NCBI GenBank assembly: GCA_900315945.1
Contig: ONAZ01000006.1
Coordinates: 1 to 64,000, forward strand
DNA from: an uncultured Lachnospiraceae bacterium
Lineage (GTDB): Bacteria > Bacillota > Clostridia > Lachnospirales > Lachnospiraceae
Length of the DNA stretch: 64,000 bases
Direction: 5' to 3'
The notes under the pieces are model-generated. The model was not told where the DNA came from. It did no database searches and worked only from the letters and a program-made list of their open reading frames with translations. The position numbers were made by a program, and so were the translations under genes. Positions 43,826 to 54,576 of this stretch are shown here, one piece after another (position 1 is the stretch's first letter; every line of letters starts with the position of its first letter).

Positions 43826-45073
43826 CTATTTATCTAATCCTAAAAGATAATCAATGAATTGTTGTGCCGTTCTTCCAGACAAGCCATTATGACTAAGTTC
43901 CCATTTATTAGCTTCAAGCAGGATGTCATCGTCACTCATTTTAATATTGTTTCTATCTCGAAGAGCAAGAACAATTTCTTTAAACTCTTTAGGCGTTGGT
44001 GCACCATAATAGATAGATACACCAAACCTTCCTGCAAGAGATAGTTTTTCTTGCTTAGTATCATTCTTATGCAAATCATCATACTCAAAATTATCAGAGG
44101 ATTTCTCACGAACCAAATGTCTTCTGTTAGATGTTGCATAAATAAGAATATTCGAAGGCTTTTTTTCTAATCCACCTTCAATAACAGCTTTAAGGTATTT
44201 GTATTCAATCTCAAATTCTTCAAAAGACAAATCATCCATATAAATAATAAAACGATAATTTCTATTTTTTATATTAGAAATTAACTTATTCAAGTCCTGA
44301 AATTGATGTTTATATACTTCTATTATTCTAAGTCCATCGTCGTAATATGTATTAGCTAGAGCTTTAATGCTTGTAGATTTTCCTGTACCAGCATCTCCAT
44401 ACAACAGACAATTATTTGCTTTCTTTCCAGATACAAAGGCATTAGTATTCTGGGTAAGTTTGTCCTTTTGAATCTGATAACCTACCAAATCATCTAAGGA
44501 TACGTGAGTTATTCTTGTAATAGGAATAATATCACCATTATCATCTAGACGAAATGCTTTATGAAGTCCAATTATTCCAACTCCAAAATGTTTGTAGAAA
44601 TCAACTACAAGATCTCTAAATTCTTTAGCATCTTTTGATTTTTCAAGACGTTTTGACAAATCACATATACAATCTCTAATACGTTTATTAAATACTTTAT
44701 CCTTATTATCGCCATCTGAAAAGTTAGTAATTAGATTCATGTCGAAATCAACATTTAAAGTATTAAAATCAAAATAAAATAACTCTTTCAGAATTGCGAA
44801 ATCATGAATTGCAAGTTCATCAAATGTACCACCAGTATTACCCTTCATCTCGCAGTCTACACTGTATGGATTCTCATTGTATACCATTATATATGTTATA
44901 TAGCAATGCCATAAGTTACCATAGAAACCATGATTTGCTCCGAATTTAACAAGATTAGAAAGGCAATAATATAATTCCTTTTTCTCAACATTATCTTTTC
45001 TAAAAATATAAGAGAACCTACATAGAAGCGAGTCTTCTTTCTCTGTATATAAAAGTAATTCTTCTGTATTCAA
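43826..45073 (-). CDS. DUF815 family AAA-type ATP-binding protein
   Basis: About 415 aa starting from the TTG at 45073, with AAAGGA 8 nt upstream; a start further up would overlap polC. Walker A GDAGTGKSTS and Walker B FIIYMDDLSFEEFE lie in the C-terminal half, with sensor residues in YATSNRRHL and an arginine-finger-like LAGRFGVSIYY. The N-terminal half is unknown to me. The family is widespread in Clostridia without a settled function. Confidence 0.85.
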   Translation of the reverse strand: MNTEELLLYTEKEDSLLCRFSYIFRKDNVEKKELYYCLSNLVKFGANHGFYGNLWHCYITYIMVYNENPYSVDCEMKGNTGGTFDELAIHDFAILKELFYFDFNTLNVDFDMNLITNFSDGDNKDKVFNKRIRDCICDLSKRLEKSKDAKEFRDLVVDFYKHFGVGIIGLHKAFRLDDNGDIIPITRITHVSLDDLVGYQIQKDKLTQNTNAFVSGKKANNCLLYGDAGTGKSTSIKALANTYYDDGLRIIEVYKHQFQDLNKLISNIKNRNYRFIIYMDDLSFEEFEIEYKYLKAVIEGGLEKKPSNILIYATSNRRHLVREKSSDNFEYDDLHKNDTKQEKLSLAGRFGVSIYYGAPTPKEFKEIVLALRDRNNIKMSDDDILLEANKWELSHNGLSGRTAQQFIDYLLGLDK

Positions 45074-45116
45074 AATTTTCGTCCTTTCTTCAATAAACCT
45101 TAATATTAAGACTGTA

Positions 45117-48100
45117 TTACATAATATCGAATAATGATATCTGATCAGACTCAGGAAGGCCTTTCGTAACACCAAGTCTATCAAATGTCTCTATAATAGT
45201 TTTAGGTACCTTTCCTCTATTCTTAATATCTTCCTTAGATATAAATGGACTGTTTTGGGCTGCAATCATAAGTGAATCAGCAGCATTTTCACCCATTCCA
45301 TCAACTGATATAAATGGAGGTCTGATCTTGCCGTCTTCTACTTTAAAATACCTAGAGTCTGACTTATACAAATCTAGTGGTAAAAACTCGTAACCTCTTG
45401 CATTCATTTCCTGAACAAGTAGCATATCGCTATATTCATTTTCTTCTTTTTGAGAAAGATTCTCCTTGTTATCATATTCTTTAAGATGGGATTCAACTGA
45501 ATTCTTACCCTGACACATTAATTCATAATTAAATGCCTTTGCCCTAATTGAAAAATAGGCAGCATAATATGCCAATGGATGATTAATCTTACAATATGCT
45601 ATACGCCATGCCATCATAACATACGCAACAGCATGTGCCTTAGGGAACATGTATTTAATCTTCTCACAAGAACCAATATACCATTCAGGAACATCATGTT
45701 CTAACATATCCTTTTTCCAGGATTGCCATTCTTCTGATGACGGATTTTTTGCAACTTTACCTTTTCTAACATTTTCCATTATGGTAAATGCTTCTTCAGA
45801 CTCTATACCCTTAGATATTAAGTAAGTCATAATATCATCTCGAGTACAAATTGCTGTAGAAATAGTTGCTGTTCCACTTAAGATTAAGTCTTGTGCATTA
45901 CCAAGCCACACATCCGTACCGTGGGACAAACCTGATATTCTTACAAGATCTGAGAATTCTTTAGGCTTTGCATCTCTAAGCATTCCCATAGCAAAGTTCG
46001 TTCCAAACTCAGGGATACCAAGAGTACCTAGATCACAATCACCCCACAATTCATCTGGTGTAACCTTAAGTGCTTTAGTGTTCATAAATAGGGACATTAC
46101 ATCCTGATCATCTAAAGGAATCTTCGTGGCATCAATACCAGTAATATCCTCTAACATCTTAATCATATTAGGATCATCATGACCGAGAATATCTAATTTA
46201 AGCAAATTAGAATCAATACTATGATAATCAAAATGAGTTGTGATTATATCAACCTTCTTCATATCATTAGCTGGATGTTGAATAGGTGTAAAAGAGTAAA
46301 TGTTTTCTCCCATAGGAAGGACAATAATTCCTCCAGGATGTTGTCCTGTTGTACGTCTAATTCCTGTACATCCACCTACAAGTCTGTCTATTTCGCACTT
46401 TCTCTTATCAATACCACGTTCTTCATAATACTTCTTAATATAACCATATGCAGTTTTTTCAGCAAGACCACCAATAGTTCCTGCCTTAAAGGTCTGGCCT
46501 TCACCGAATATTACTTCTGTATATTTATGTGCCTTCGATTGATAATCACTAGAGAAGTTAAGGTCGATATCAGGCTCCTTATTACCCTTAAATCCAAGGA
46601 ATGTCTCAAAAGGAATATCAAATCCTTCTTTCGAAAGAGGTGTACCACAATTAGGACATACCTTATCAGGCATATCACATCCTGCTCGTCCAACATATTC
46701 TTTTACTTCATCAGAATCGAAATCAACATAATAACATTTCTTACATAGATAGTGAGGACTAAGAGGATTAACTTCTGTTATACCAGCCATTGTTGCTGCA
46801 AAAGAAGAACCTACTGATCCTCTAGAGCCTACCAGATAACCATCTTCTACTGACTTCCATACCAACTTCTGGGCAATGATATACATTACAGCATATCCAT
46901 TACCTATAATTGATTTTAATTCTCTCTCTAATCTCTCTTCAACAACATAAGGAAGAGTCTCACCATATATTTCATGAGCCTTATTGTAACAAATCTCCCT
47001 AAGTGTCTTATCAGAATTCTCAATTACAGGAGGACATTTATCAGGACGGACAGGTTTAATCCTATCACACATGTCAGCAATCTTATTAGTATTCTCAATT
47101 ACTACTTCCTTCGCCTTATCAAATCCGAGATATGAGAATTCATTAATCATTTCATCCGTTGTATGAAGATAAAGTGGTGCTTGATTATCAGCATCTTCAA
47201 ATCCTTTACCCGCCATAATTATTCTTCTATATACTTCATCCTCCGGATTAAGGAAATGCACATCACAAGTAGCACAAACCATCTTATTAAACTTTTCACC
47301 TAGAGAAACGATTTGTCTATTAATATCTCTAATATCTTCAATAGATGATATATGATATTTACTACTATCAATCATGAATTCATTATTACCAGTAGGTTGA
47401 ATCTCTAGATAGTCATAGAAGGATACTATACTTGCAATCTCTTCTTCACTTCTACCATCTAGTAGGGCTCTATATAACTCTCCTGCCTCACAAGCAGAAC
47501 CAATAATTAATCCTTCTCTATATTGGTTAATAAGACTCTTTGGCATCTTAGGACGACGATTAAAATATTTTAGATGTGAATCAGATACTAATTTGTACAG
47601 ATTAATTCTACCAATATCATTCTTAGCTAGAATAATACAGTGAAAAGATTTAAGCTTAGCAATTGTTTTCTCATCCATGCTACACTTATCATTAATATCA
47701 TCTAGCGTCTTTATATCATATTTATCAAGCTGTTTTACAAAATGCTGAAAAATCTTGGCAGTACATAAGGCATCATCAACAGCTCTATGATGATGTCCCT
47801 GATCAATCTTAAGTTTCTTAGCAACTGAATCTAATGAGTATTTACTTATATCATGCATTAAGAATCTTGCAAGACCAAGTGTGTCAATAGAGGTCTTATC
47901 CCACTCAAGATTAAGTTCTCTTGCTTTTGCAGATATAAATCCCATATCAAATTCATCGTTATGGGCAACCATAACAGAACCTTTACAAAAATCTATGAAT
48001 TCCGGCAAGACACTGTCAATTGTTGGTGCTGATATAACATCATCATCAGATATAGATGTTAATTGAAAAATCTCATAAGGAATTGGTCTTCTAGGATTAA

Positions 48101-49532
48101 CAAAGGTAGAGTATTTATCTACAATTTCATTATTAACAAGTTTGACTGCACCTATTTCTATAATCATATCCTTAAGTGCATTAAAACCTGTTGTCTCTAT
48201 ATCAAAAACTACATATGAATTATCAAAATCCTGCCCTTTAGAATTAGTTACAATCTTCTTAGAATCATCTACAATATAAGCTTCTGTACCAAGTATTATC
48301 TTGAAATCAGGATCATCAAATCCACCATGCATTAATCCTTTTTCTGTGAAAGCCTGCACAACACCATGATCTGTTATTGCAAGGGCTTTATGTCCCCATT
48401 TCTTTGCCTGCTTATAGATATCTGTAGCACTTGATACAGCATCCATTTCACTAAACTTTGTATGGCAATGAAGCTCAACTCTCTTCTCAATTGAATTATC
48501 CATTCTGCCTTCATTGTTAAGGGCTATCTTCATGACTCCATATATTCTAGAAATATCTATTTCTTCAGAATACCTGTCATATTCAAGAAGTCCTTTTACT
48601 TTTATTCCTATTCCTTCTTGAAAATGTGATTTGAATTCTGAGAGTAAATCATTTCTAAGAAAGATTTTGATATTAATTGAGTCAGTATGATCATAAATAG
48701 ATAATGTTACAATAGTTTTCTCATTTCTTATCTCTCTGTATTCTATTTTGAATACTTCACCACTAATAACAACATCATTACCACAATCAGCCGCATTAAG
48801 ATTAACTATAGATGTAGCTTCATCTTCAAAATCTCTACCATATATAACATTCTTATTACTAGACTTTATAAGTCCATATTGAATGTTCTTTTTCTTATTA
48901 TTTTTACTATCTTCTTTTGTCTCTTTTTCTTCTTCTTCTTTTTCCTTTAAAGCCTCTAGATTATCAATTATACTATCTACTTTATTCTTAACATATATAT
49001 TATTTTTTTCCTGATAATTAGTCTTCTTAGCATCTTTGTAATCAATATCTATAATTACATTAATACCGGCTCTCTCACAGAAAATCTTGTCAAAAATATG
49101 GAGAATCTCTTCTTCTCTATCTCTTGTATACTTTGTATCCTCTAATATAATTGTCATCTTGTTATCAGAAAATTCAAAGTCAGCTCTCTTAATAATAGCG
49201 AGCATATAGGAACTATAATCATTAATCTCCTGATATATACTATCTATATAAGCATCATAGAAACTTCTTGCATCATATTGAGCAGATAATTCGAATTTCT
49301 CTATTATATTAATATTTACATCATCAAGAGAAAAAACCTGCTTCTTAATCTGTTCTTCTAATCTTCTAATACGTCTCTTAGGAATTAATGTACGACAATA
49401 AAGGTAAACACTAACAGCATCTCTCGACCTGTTAGTACTTACCCTCGTAACCATAGTATCATTAAGTGCATTGCACAAATCTTCATCTAGTTTTATAGTA
49501 GGAAATGTATCAAAAAATAATTTTTGTTCCAT
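45117..49532 (-). CDS. polC: DNA polymerase III alpha subunit, PolC type
   Basis: 1471 aa from the ATG at 49532 (CGGAG upstream), slightly longer than B. subtilis PolC (1437). Order: N-terminal domain with a Lys/Glu-rich linker (about 190-220), OB domain (about 255-330), PHP domain starting ELHCHTKFSEMDA, inserted DEDDh proofreading exonuclease (VVFDIETTGF ... HHRAVDDAL), PHP second half, polymerase palm with PDIDLNFS catalytic aspartates, and a zinc cluster CKKC...CPNC. It is the replicative polymerase of low-GC Gram-positives. Last gene of the pyrH-frr-uppS-cdsA-dxr-rseP-ispG-polC run. Confidence 0.98.
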   Translation of the reverse strand: MEQKLFFDTFPTIKLDEDLCNALNDTMVTRVSTNRSRDAVSVYLYCRTLIPKRRIRRLEEQIKKQVFSLDDVNINIIEKFELSAQYDARSFYDAYIDSIYQEINDYSSYMLAIIKRADFEFSDNKMTIILEDTKYTRDREEEILHIFDKIFCERAGINVIIDIDYKDAKKTNYQEKNNIYVKNKVDSIIDNLEALKEKEEEEKETKEDSKNNKKKNIQYGLIKSSNKNVIYGRDFEDEATSIVNLNAADCGNDVVISGEVFKIEYREIRNEKTIVTLSIYDHTDSINIKIFLRNDLLSEFKSHFQEGIGIKVKGLLEYDRYSEEIDISRIYGVMKIALNNEGRMDNSIEKRVELHCHTKFSEMDAVSSATDIYKQAKKWGHKALAITDHGVVQAFTEKGLMHGGFDDPDFKIILGTEAYIVDDSKKIVTNSKGQDFDNSYVVFDIETTGFNALKDMIIEIGAVKLVNNEIVDKYSTFVNPRRPIPYEIFQLTSISDDDVISAPTIDSVLPEFIDFCKGSVMVAHNDEFDMGFISAKARELNLEWDKTSIDTLGLARFLMHDISKYSLDSVAKKLKIDQGHHHRAVDDALCTAKIFQHFVKQLDKYDIKTLDDINDKCSMDEKTIAKLKSFHCIILAKNDIGRINLYKLVSDSHLKYFNRRPKMPKSLINQYREGLIIGSACEAGELYRALLDGRSEEEIASIVSFYDYLEIQPTGNNEFMIDSSKYHISSIEDIRDINRQIVSLGEKFNKMVCATCDVHFLNPEDEVYRRIIMAGKGFEDADNQAPLYLHTTDEMINEFSYLGFDKAKEVVIENTNKIADMCDRIKPVRPDKCPPVIENSDKTLREICYNKAHEIYGETLPYVVEERLERELKSIIGNGYAVMYIIAQKLVWKSVEDGYLVGSRGSVGSSFAATMAGITEVNPLSPHYLCKKCYYVDFDSDEVKEYVGRAGCDMPDKVCPNCGTPLSKEGFDIPFETFLGFKGNKEPDIDLNFSSDYQSKAHKYTEVIFGEGQTFKAGTIGGLAEKTAYGYIKKYYEERGIDKRKCEIDRLVGGCTGIRRTTGQHPGGIIVLPMGENIYSFTPIQHPANDMKKVDIITTHFDYHSIDSNLLKLDILGHDDPNMIKMLEDITGIDATKIPLDDQDVMSLFMNTKALKVTPDELWGDCDLGTLGIPEFGTNFAMGMLRDAKPKEFSDLVRISGLSHGTDVWLGNAQDLILSGTATISTAICTRDDIMTYLISKGIESEEAFTIMENVRKGKVAKNPSSEEWQSWKKDMLEHDVPEWYIGSCEKIKYMFPKAHAVAYVMMAWRIAYCKINHPLAYYAAYFSIRAKAFNYELMCQGKNSVESHLKEYDNKENLSQKEENEYSDMLLVQEMNARGYEFLPLDLYKSDSRYFKVEDGKIRPPFISVDGMGENAADSLMIAAQNSPFISKEDIKNRGKVPKTIIETFDRLGVTKGLPESDQISLFDIM

Positions 49533-49558
49533 TATATTCTCCGGTAAAGTCCAATGAA

Positions 49559-50614
49559 TCAATCTTTCCAATTAAGCAATTCTAATCGTAGTTCATTAAT
49601 TAACTGATCTTCTGGTACCTTCTTAATGACTTCGCCCTTTTTTATTATAAGGCCTTCATTAATTCCACCAGCTATTCCTATATCAGCTTCTTTTGCCTCT
49701 CCTGGTCCATTAACAACACATCCCATAACAGCAACCTTAATATTAAGAGGAATATCAGCAACCATATTCTCTACCTGATTAGCTAGGGATATAAGATCTA
49801 TCTGTGTTCTACCACATGTAGGACAGGATACAACTTCTATACCACCTTTTCTAAGACCAAGAGTTCTTAGAATTAGTTTAGCTGACTTTATTTCTTCAAG
49901 TGGGTCTCCTGTAAGAGAAACTCTAATTGTATCACCTATACCTTGATTAAGAATAAGTCCAAGACCAATAGACGACTTAATATTTCCAGATATAATTGTT
50001 CCAGATTCTGTAATTCCAACGTGTAAAGGATAATTAATCTCTTGAGATATTAATTCATGTGCCTTGACACACATAAGTACATCTGAAGACTTAATACTAA
50101 CAACAAGATTGTCATATCCAAGCTCTTCAATTATTCTTACCTTATCAATAGCAGACTCAACTATTCCTTCAGCAGTTACGCCACCATTCTTCTCTACAAT
50201 TTCTTTTTCTAAAGACCCAGAATTAACCCCTACTCTAATTGGAATATTCTTTTCTTTAGCTGCATCAACTACAGCTTTGATTCTATCAGTTGAGCCAATG
50301 TTTCCTGGATTAATTCTTATTTTATCAGCACCATTTTCAATTGCTGCAAGTGCCAATCTATAATCAAAGTGAATATCAGCAACAAGGGGAATATCAATTC
50401 TCTTCTTTATGTCAGATAAAGCCTTGGCTGCCTCCATATTAGGAACTGCACATCTTATAATATCGCAACCTGCTTTAGATAGTTTGTTAATCTGTTCTAC
50501 TGTACTTTCCACATTATCAGTCTTAGTATTAGTCATTGACTGAATTAGAATTGGATTACCTCCACCTATTACCTTATTCCCAATATGAATTTCTTTCGTA
50601 TTATTTCTACTCAT
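49559..50614 (-). CDS. ispG: 4-hydroxy-3-methylbut-2-enyl diphosphate synthase
   Basis: 351 aa from the ATG at 50614 (AGAGGGGG upstream). GNPILIQSMTNTKT at the start; the iron-sulfur cysteines are in SCPTCGR and MGCVVNGPGEAKEADIG. Penultimate step of the MEP isoprenoid pathway, whose reductoisomerase (dxr) is encoded 1.2 kb upstream in the same operon. Confidence 0.97.
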   Translation of the reverse strand: MSRNNTKEIHIGNKVIGGGNPILIQSMTNTKTDNVESTVEQINKLSKAGCDIIRCAVPNMEAAKALSDIKKRIDIPLVADIHFDYRLALAAIENGADKIRINPGNIGSTDRIKAVVDAAKEKNIPIRVGVNSGSLEKEIVEKNGGVTAEGIVESAIDKVRIIEELGYDNLVVSIKSSDVLMCVKAHELISQEINYPLHVGITESGTIISGNIKSSIGLGLILNQGIGDTIRVSLTGDPLEEIKSAKLILRTLGLRKGGIEVVSCPTCGRTQIDLISLANQVENMVADIPLNIKVAVMGCVVNGPGEAKEADIGIAGGINEGLIIKKGEVIKKVPEDQLINELRLELLNWKD

Positions 50615-50708
50615 ATAAATCCCCCTCTCTATATAGGTTATCACCTATAAAAGCCCTTCAACTATAATACAATACTTAGAATAAATCATAGACTTAAAAA
50701 CAACTTAA

Positions 50709-51746
50709 TTAAAAGAATATCTTAACAATATCATTATACATTACAAAAATCATAAGTCCCATTAAAAGGACAAATCCAACGAGATGAATCTTTCCTTCAA
50801 TGTTAGGATTAAGCTTCTTCCTTCTAATAGCCTCCACAATAAATAGAATAAGTCTTCCTCCATCAAGAGCCGGAATGGGAAGCAGATTCATCACTGTTAA
50901 GTTAGCAGAAAGAAGTGCAGACAGATTAAGCAAATTCATAAGTACATATAAAGCGCCCGAACTCTTAGACTGTTCATATGTATCACCTATTACTTTCACT
51001 ATACCAACTGGTCCAGACATTTCTTTTATAGATACTCTTCCTGTAATTAATGATGATAAACTCTTAAAAGTAGAATATATATAGTATTTCATCTGACACA
51101 TTCCATAATATATATCTTCAAAGAAATTGCCATCATAATACTCTTGATTCCAATTAAGCCCTAGTAAATATCTCCCCTTATTCTCATCATATTTTGGAGT
51201 TACATAAGTGGTGTTCTCTTCACCATTTCTTTCATATGTAACTTTAATATCTTCATCAGAATGAAAGAATACGTAAGCAGATACTTCATGAGCAAAATGA
51301 ACATTATAGCTATCTAACTTAGTAATCTCATCTCCTGCAATAATGCCTGACTGTGATGCACCTGAGTTCTCAGATACTGAATTAACAATAGGCTTATCAA
51401 TACCCATTGTTGCTACTACAACAACACAAAGAATAAGTGCTAGTATAAAATTGTTAAATGGTCCAGCTGCAACAATCAAAAATCTCTGCCATACAGGTTT
51501 ATTATTAAATGCTCTCTCGTCATCACTTTCCTCATCTTCACCTTCCATTACACATGCGCCACCAAAGGGAAGAAGTTTAAGGCAGTACTTTGTCTCACCC
51601 TTAGTAAAACCAAAAATAGTAGGTCCAAGGCCAAGCCAAAACTCATTAACTTTAACATTACATTTCTTAGCAACAAAAAAGTGTCCCAGTTCATGAAATA
51701 TTATAATAAAACTAAAAATTAATATTGCTAGAATAATCTTAAGCAT
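50709..51746 (-). CDS. rseP: Site-2 metalloprotease RseP (M50 family)
   Basis: 345 aa. HELGH (about 18-22) in the first TM helix and NLLPIPALDGGRL (about 280) form the active site; a PDZ domain lies between (about 115-185). It cleaves membrane-bound anti-sigma factors and signal-peptide remnants. Usual place between dxr and ispG. Confidence 0.96.
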   Translation of the reverse strand: MLKIILAILIFSFIIIFHELGHFFVAKKCNVKVNEFWLGLGPTIFGFTKGETKYCLKLLPFGGACVMEGEDEESDDERAFNNKPVWQRFLIVAAGPFNNFILALILCVVVVATMGIDKPIVNSVSENSGASQSGIIAGDEITKLDSYNVHFAHEVSAYVFFHSDEDIKVTYERNGEENTTYVTPKYDENKGRYLLGLNWNQEYYDGNFFEDIYYGMCQMKYYIYSTFKSLSSLITGRVSIKEMSGPVGIVKVIGDTYEQSKSSGALYVLMNLLNLSALLSANLTVMNLLPIPALDGGRLILFIVEAIRRKKLNPNIEGKIHLVGFVLLMGLMIFVMYNDIVKIFF

Positions 51747-51761
51747 ATATATTCTCCGTAA

Positions 51762-52901
51762 TTAATAATTGTCTAAATACTTATATACTTCACTTTCAGT
51801 ATAAAGAATTTCATCAAGAGTAGGATTATTAATATGTTCAATTTCTTTCATTGAATTATCAATTAATCTATAAATATCAGTAAAGCTTATCTTTTTATTT
51901 AAGAATAATGCTACTGCCTTCTCATTTGCTGCATTGAAAATAGTCGGCATATTACCACCTTCTCTTTGAGCTTCATATGCATATTTTAATCCAACAAATA
52001 CATCTAAATCAGGCTTTTCAAAAGTCATATCTTTTACTTTGAATAAATCAAGATAATCTCCTGACATAGGAAGTCTCTTAGGATAATACAGAGCATATTG
52101 AATAGGAAGTCGCATATCTGGAAGGCCAAGTTGTCCAACTACAGCCCCATCATCATATTCTACAGCTGAATGAAGTATAGATTGAGGATGTACTACTACT
52201 TCTATCCTATCTAAGTCTACACCAAAGAGCCATTTAGCTTCCATAACTTCTAGCCCTTTATTAACCATTGTTGCAGAATCAATGGTAATTTTTTTGCCCA
52301 TCTCCCAATTAGGATGTTTTAAAGCATCTTCTAAAGTAACTTTCTCTAATTGCTCCTTCGAAAAACCTCTAAATGGTCCACCACTGGCTGTAAGAAGAAT
52401 CTTGTGAATATTATTATCCTCATTACCTTGAAGAGATTGGAAAATAGCTGAATGTTCACTATCTACTGGAAGAATAGATATATTCTTCTCTTTGGAAAGA
52501 GGCATTATTATATGTCCTGCTGTAACTAAGGTCTCTTTGTTAGCAAGGGCTATATCCTTACCTTCATTAATTGCTGCAACAGTTGGTCTTATACCAAGCA
52601 TTCCAACAATAGCTGTAACAACAATTTCAGCTTCTGGTATTGTAGCTACAGCAATAAGGCCATCCATTCCAGATAGAACTTCAACATCAAGATCTGATAT
52701 TCTCTTCTTAAGTTCTAATGCCTTATCATCATTTCCACAGGAAACTAATTTAGGGTTAAACTCTCGTATCTGTTCTTCGAATAAATCTATATTAGAACCA
52801 CAAGACATAGAAACTACATCAAGGTCTTTCTTTTCTCTAACAATAGATAATGTCTGGGTTCCAATAGAACCAGTTGTCCCAAGAATAGCTATTTTTCTCA
52901 T
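51762..52901 (-). CDS. dxr: 1-deoxy-D-xylulose 5-phosphate reductoisomerase
   Basis: 379 aa. NADPH-binding ILGTTGSIGTQTL at the N-terminus; PVDSEHSAIFQ, LTASGGPFRG and MGKKITIDSATMVNKGLEVMEA are the catalytic and metal motifs (the last quoted in part: KITIDSATMVNKGLE). First committed step of the MEP pathway, target of fosmidomycin. Confidence 0.98.
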   Translation of the reverse strand: MRKIAILGTTGSIGTQTLSIVREKKDLDVVSMSCGSNIDLFEEQIREFNPKLVSCGNDDKALELKKRISDLDVEVLSGMDGLIAVATIPEAEIVVTAIVGMLGIRPTVAAINEGKDIALANKETLVTAGHIIMPLSKEKNISILPVDSEHSAIFQSLQGNEDNNIHKILLTASGGPFRGFSKEQLEKVTLEDALKHPNWEMGKKITIDSATMVNKGLEVMEAKWLFGVDLDRIEVVVHPQSILHSAVEYDDGAVVGQLGLPDMRLPIQYALYYPKRLPMSGDYLDLFKVKDMTFEKPDLDVFVGLKYAYEAQREGGNMPTIFNAANEKAVALFLNKKISFTDIYRLIDNSMKEIEHINNPTLDEILYTESEVYKYLDNY

Positions 52902-52945
52902 ACTCTTCTCCTATAATAATAATACATGAATTGACACCAAAATAT

Positions 52946-53791
52946 TTACACAAAATAGAAAGATAATAAATATATAATTGGTGCAGTAATAATTACAGAA
53001 TCAAATCTGTCAAGTATTCCCCCATGACCTGGGATTAATTTTCCATAATCTTTGATATCATAAAATCTCTTAATTGCAGATGCTGCAAGATCGCCTATTA
53101 TTGAAATGAATGCTCCTACTGCAACAATTGCAGATAGAATAACAATATCTAACCATACTATATCCATATAGTTTCTTACAATAATTAAATAGATTGCAGC
53201 TATAAGTGCAGCTCCAACAATTCCACCAATAGCACCTTCTACTGACTTCTTTGGACTAAGTTTAGGTGACATCTTATGTTTGCCAAATAACATTCCAACA
53301 CAATATGCACAAGTATCTGCTCCCCAAGAGCAACAGAATATTAACCATACTACAAAAGCTCCATTATTAGGCAGACATCTTGTCTGATATATAAATGAAA
53401 TCATTACAGCGACATAGAATAATCCAAAGAATACCGCCATAATCTGCTCTGTTTTATAATTTGGATATGAGAATACAAATATTGCAAGTTCAACAATAAG
53501 AAAAATTACAAATAGTAAGTATGTTTCTCTCAAAAATCCAAATTGTAAATTAGCATAATACAGGGCACAAAATATATATCCAAATATTCCGGCTATTTTT
53601 TTATGTACATTAAAGACTTTATACAATTCCCACATACCTATAATTGATATTATTCCCATTGATACTAGAAGTGTGGGACCACCTAATATAATAATAACAA
53701 GTAAAATTGCAACAAGTACAATTCCTGAAATTAATCTTTGAACAAAACTTGATTTCTTGCTATCGTTACTTTTAATACTATTGTCTGACAT
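52946..53791 (-). CDS. cdsA: Phosphatidate cytidylyltransferase
   Basis: 281 aa with about seven TM helices. The C-terminal signature SIIGDLAASAIKR...KDYGKLIPGHGGILDRFDS is intact (parts quoted). It makes CDP-diacylglycerol for phospholipid synthesis. A hydrophilic 15-residue N-terminus (SNDSKKSSF) precedes the first helix. Confidence 0.97.
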   Translation of the reverse strand: MSDNSIKSNDSKKSSFVQRLISGIVLVAILLVIIILGGPTLLVSMGIISIIGMWELYKVFNVHKKIAGIFGYIFCALYYANLQFGFLRETYLLFVIFLIVELAIFVFSYPNYKTEQIMAVFFGLFYVAVMISFIYQTRCLPNNGAFVVWLIFCCSWGADTCAYCVGMLFGKHKMSPKLSPKKSVEGAIGGIVGAALIAAIYLIIVRNYMDIVWLDIVILSAIVAVGAFISIIGDLAASAIKRFYDIKDYGKLIPGHGGILDRFDSVIITAPIIYLLSFYFV

Positions 53792-53814
53792 TTTTCCTCC
53801 TTGGAAATGTATTA

Positions 53815-54510
53815 TTATACATTTCCATATCTTCTATTTCTATTATTAAATTCTTCTATAGCTTCATCTAAATTCTTAACAGAAAAAGCAGGCCAAGGTA
53901 CATCTGAAAAGTAGAATTCACAATAGGCAAGTTGCCATAATAAATAATTAGAAAGTCTCTCTTCACCACTTGTTCTAATTAACAAATCAGGATCAGGCAC
54001 ATCCTTCGTATCAAGATATGAACTTAATGTCTCTTCATTAATATCATCTACATTAAGCTTACCTTCTGCCACGTCATTAGATATAGCTTTTGTAGCTCTG
54101 ACTATTTCATCACGACTTCCGTAATTGAAGGCAACCTGAAGTACCAATTCATCATACATACTAGTTGCCTCTTCTGCTTCTTCAATTTTCTTCTGGATTT
54201 TCTCACTTAGATTATCTCTTCTGCCTATAACCTTAAGTCTCATCTTATTCTTCTCGGCGTTCTTATATGCTTTAGTAAGATATTCTTCTAGTAATTCCAA
54301 AAGTTTATCAACTTCATCCTTGGGTCTTATCCAATTCTCCGTAGAAAAAGCATATATTGTAAGGTATTTAATACCTCTTTTTTTCATAGCTCTGGCTATA
54401 GTCTCAATATTCGCTGCTCCTTTAACATGACCAGCTGATCGTGGAAGACCTTTTGATTTGGCCCATCTTCCATTACCATCCATTATTATTGCTATATGTT
54501 TTGGTACCAT
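53815..54510 (-). CDS. uppS: Isoprenyl transferase (undecaprenyl diphosphate synthase)
   Basis: 231 aa from the ATG at 54510 (GAGAGGGGG upstream). HIAIIMDGNGRWAKSKG carries the catalytic Asp; FSTENW, NYGSRDEI and DLLIRTSGEERLSNYLLWQ complete the family signature. Product C55-PP carries cell-wall precursors, using IPP from the MEP genes in the same operon. Confidence 0.97.
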   Translation of the reverse strand: MVPKHIAIIMDGNGRWAKSKGLPRSAGHVKGAANIETIARAMKKRGIKYLTIYAFSTENWIRPKDEVDKLLELLEEYLTKAYKNAEKNKMRLKVIGRRDNLSEKIQKKIEEAEEATSMYDELVLQVAFNYGSRDEIVRATKAISNDVAEGKLNVDDINEETLSSYLDTKDVPDPDLLIRTSGEERLSNYLLWQLAYCEFYFSDVPWPAFSVKNLDEAIEEFNNRNRRYGNV

Positions 54511-54535
54511 ATTAATTCCCCCTCTCATATCTTTA

Positions 54536-54567
54536 TAAAAAAAGGACACGTTACTTAATGTGTCCTT
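54536..54567 (-). terminator. Terminator hairpin between frr and uppS
   Basis: Perfect 8-bp stem AAGGACAC/GTGTCCTT with a 10-nt loop and T7 on the minus strand. The ribosome site of uppS follows immediately, so read-through must occur or uppS needs its own promoter, which I cannot see. Confidence 0.75.
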
Positions 54568-54576
54568 TAGTTCTTA

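Noticed and set aside
46221..46748. Plus-strand open frame of 175 codons opposite polC
   Set aside because: Cys/Ile/Asn-rich antisense shadow of the polymerase palm region; no ribosome site.
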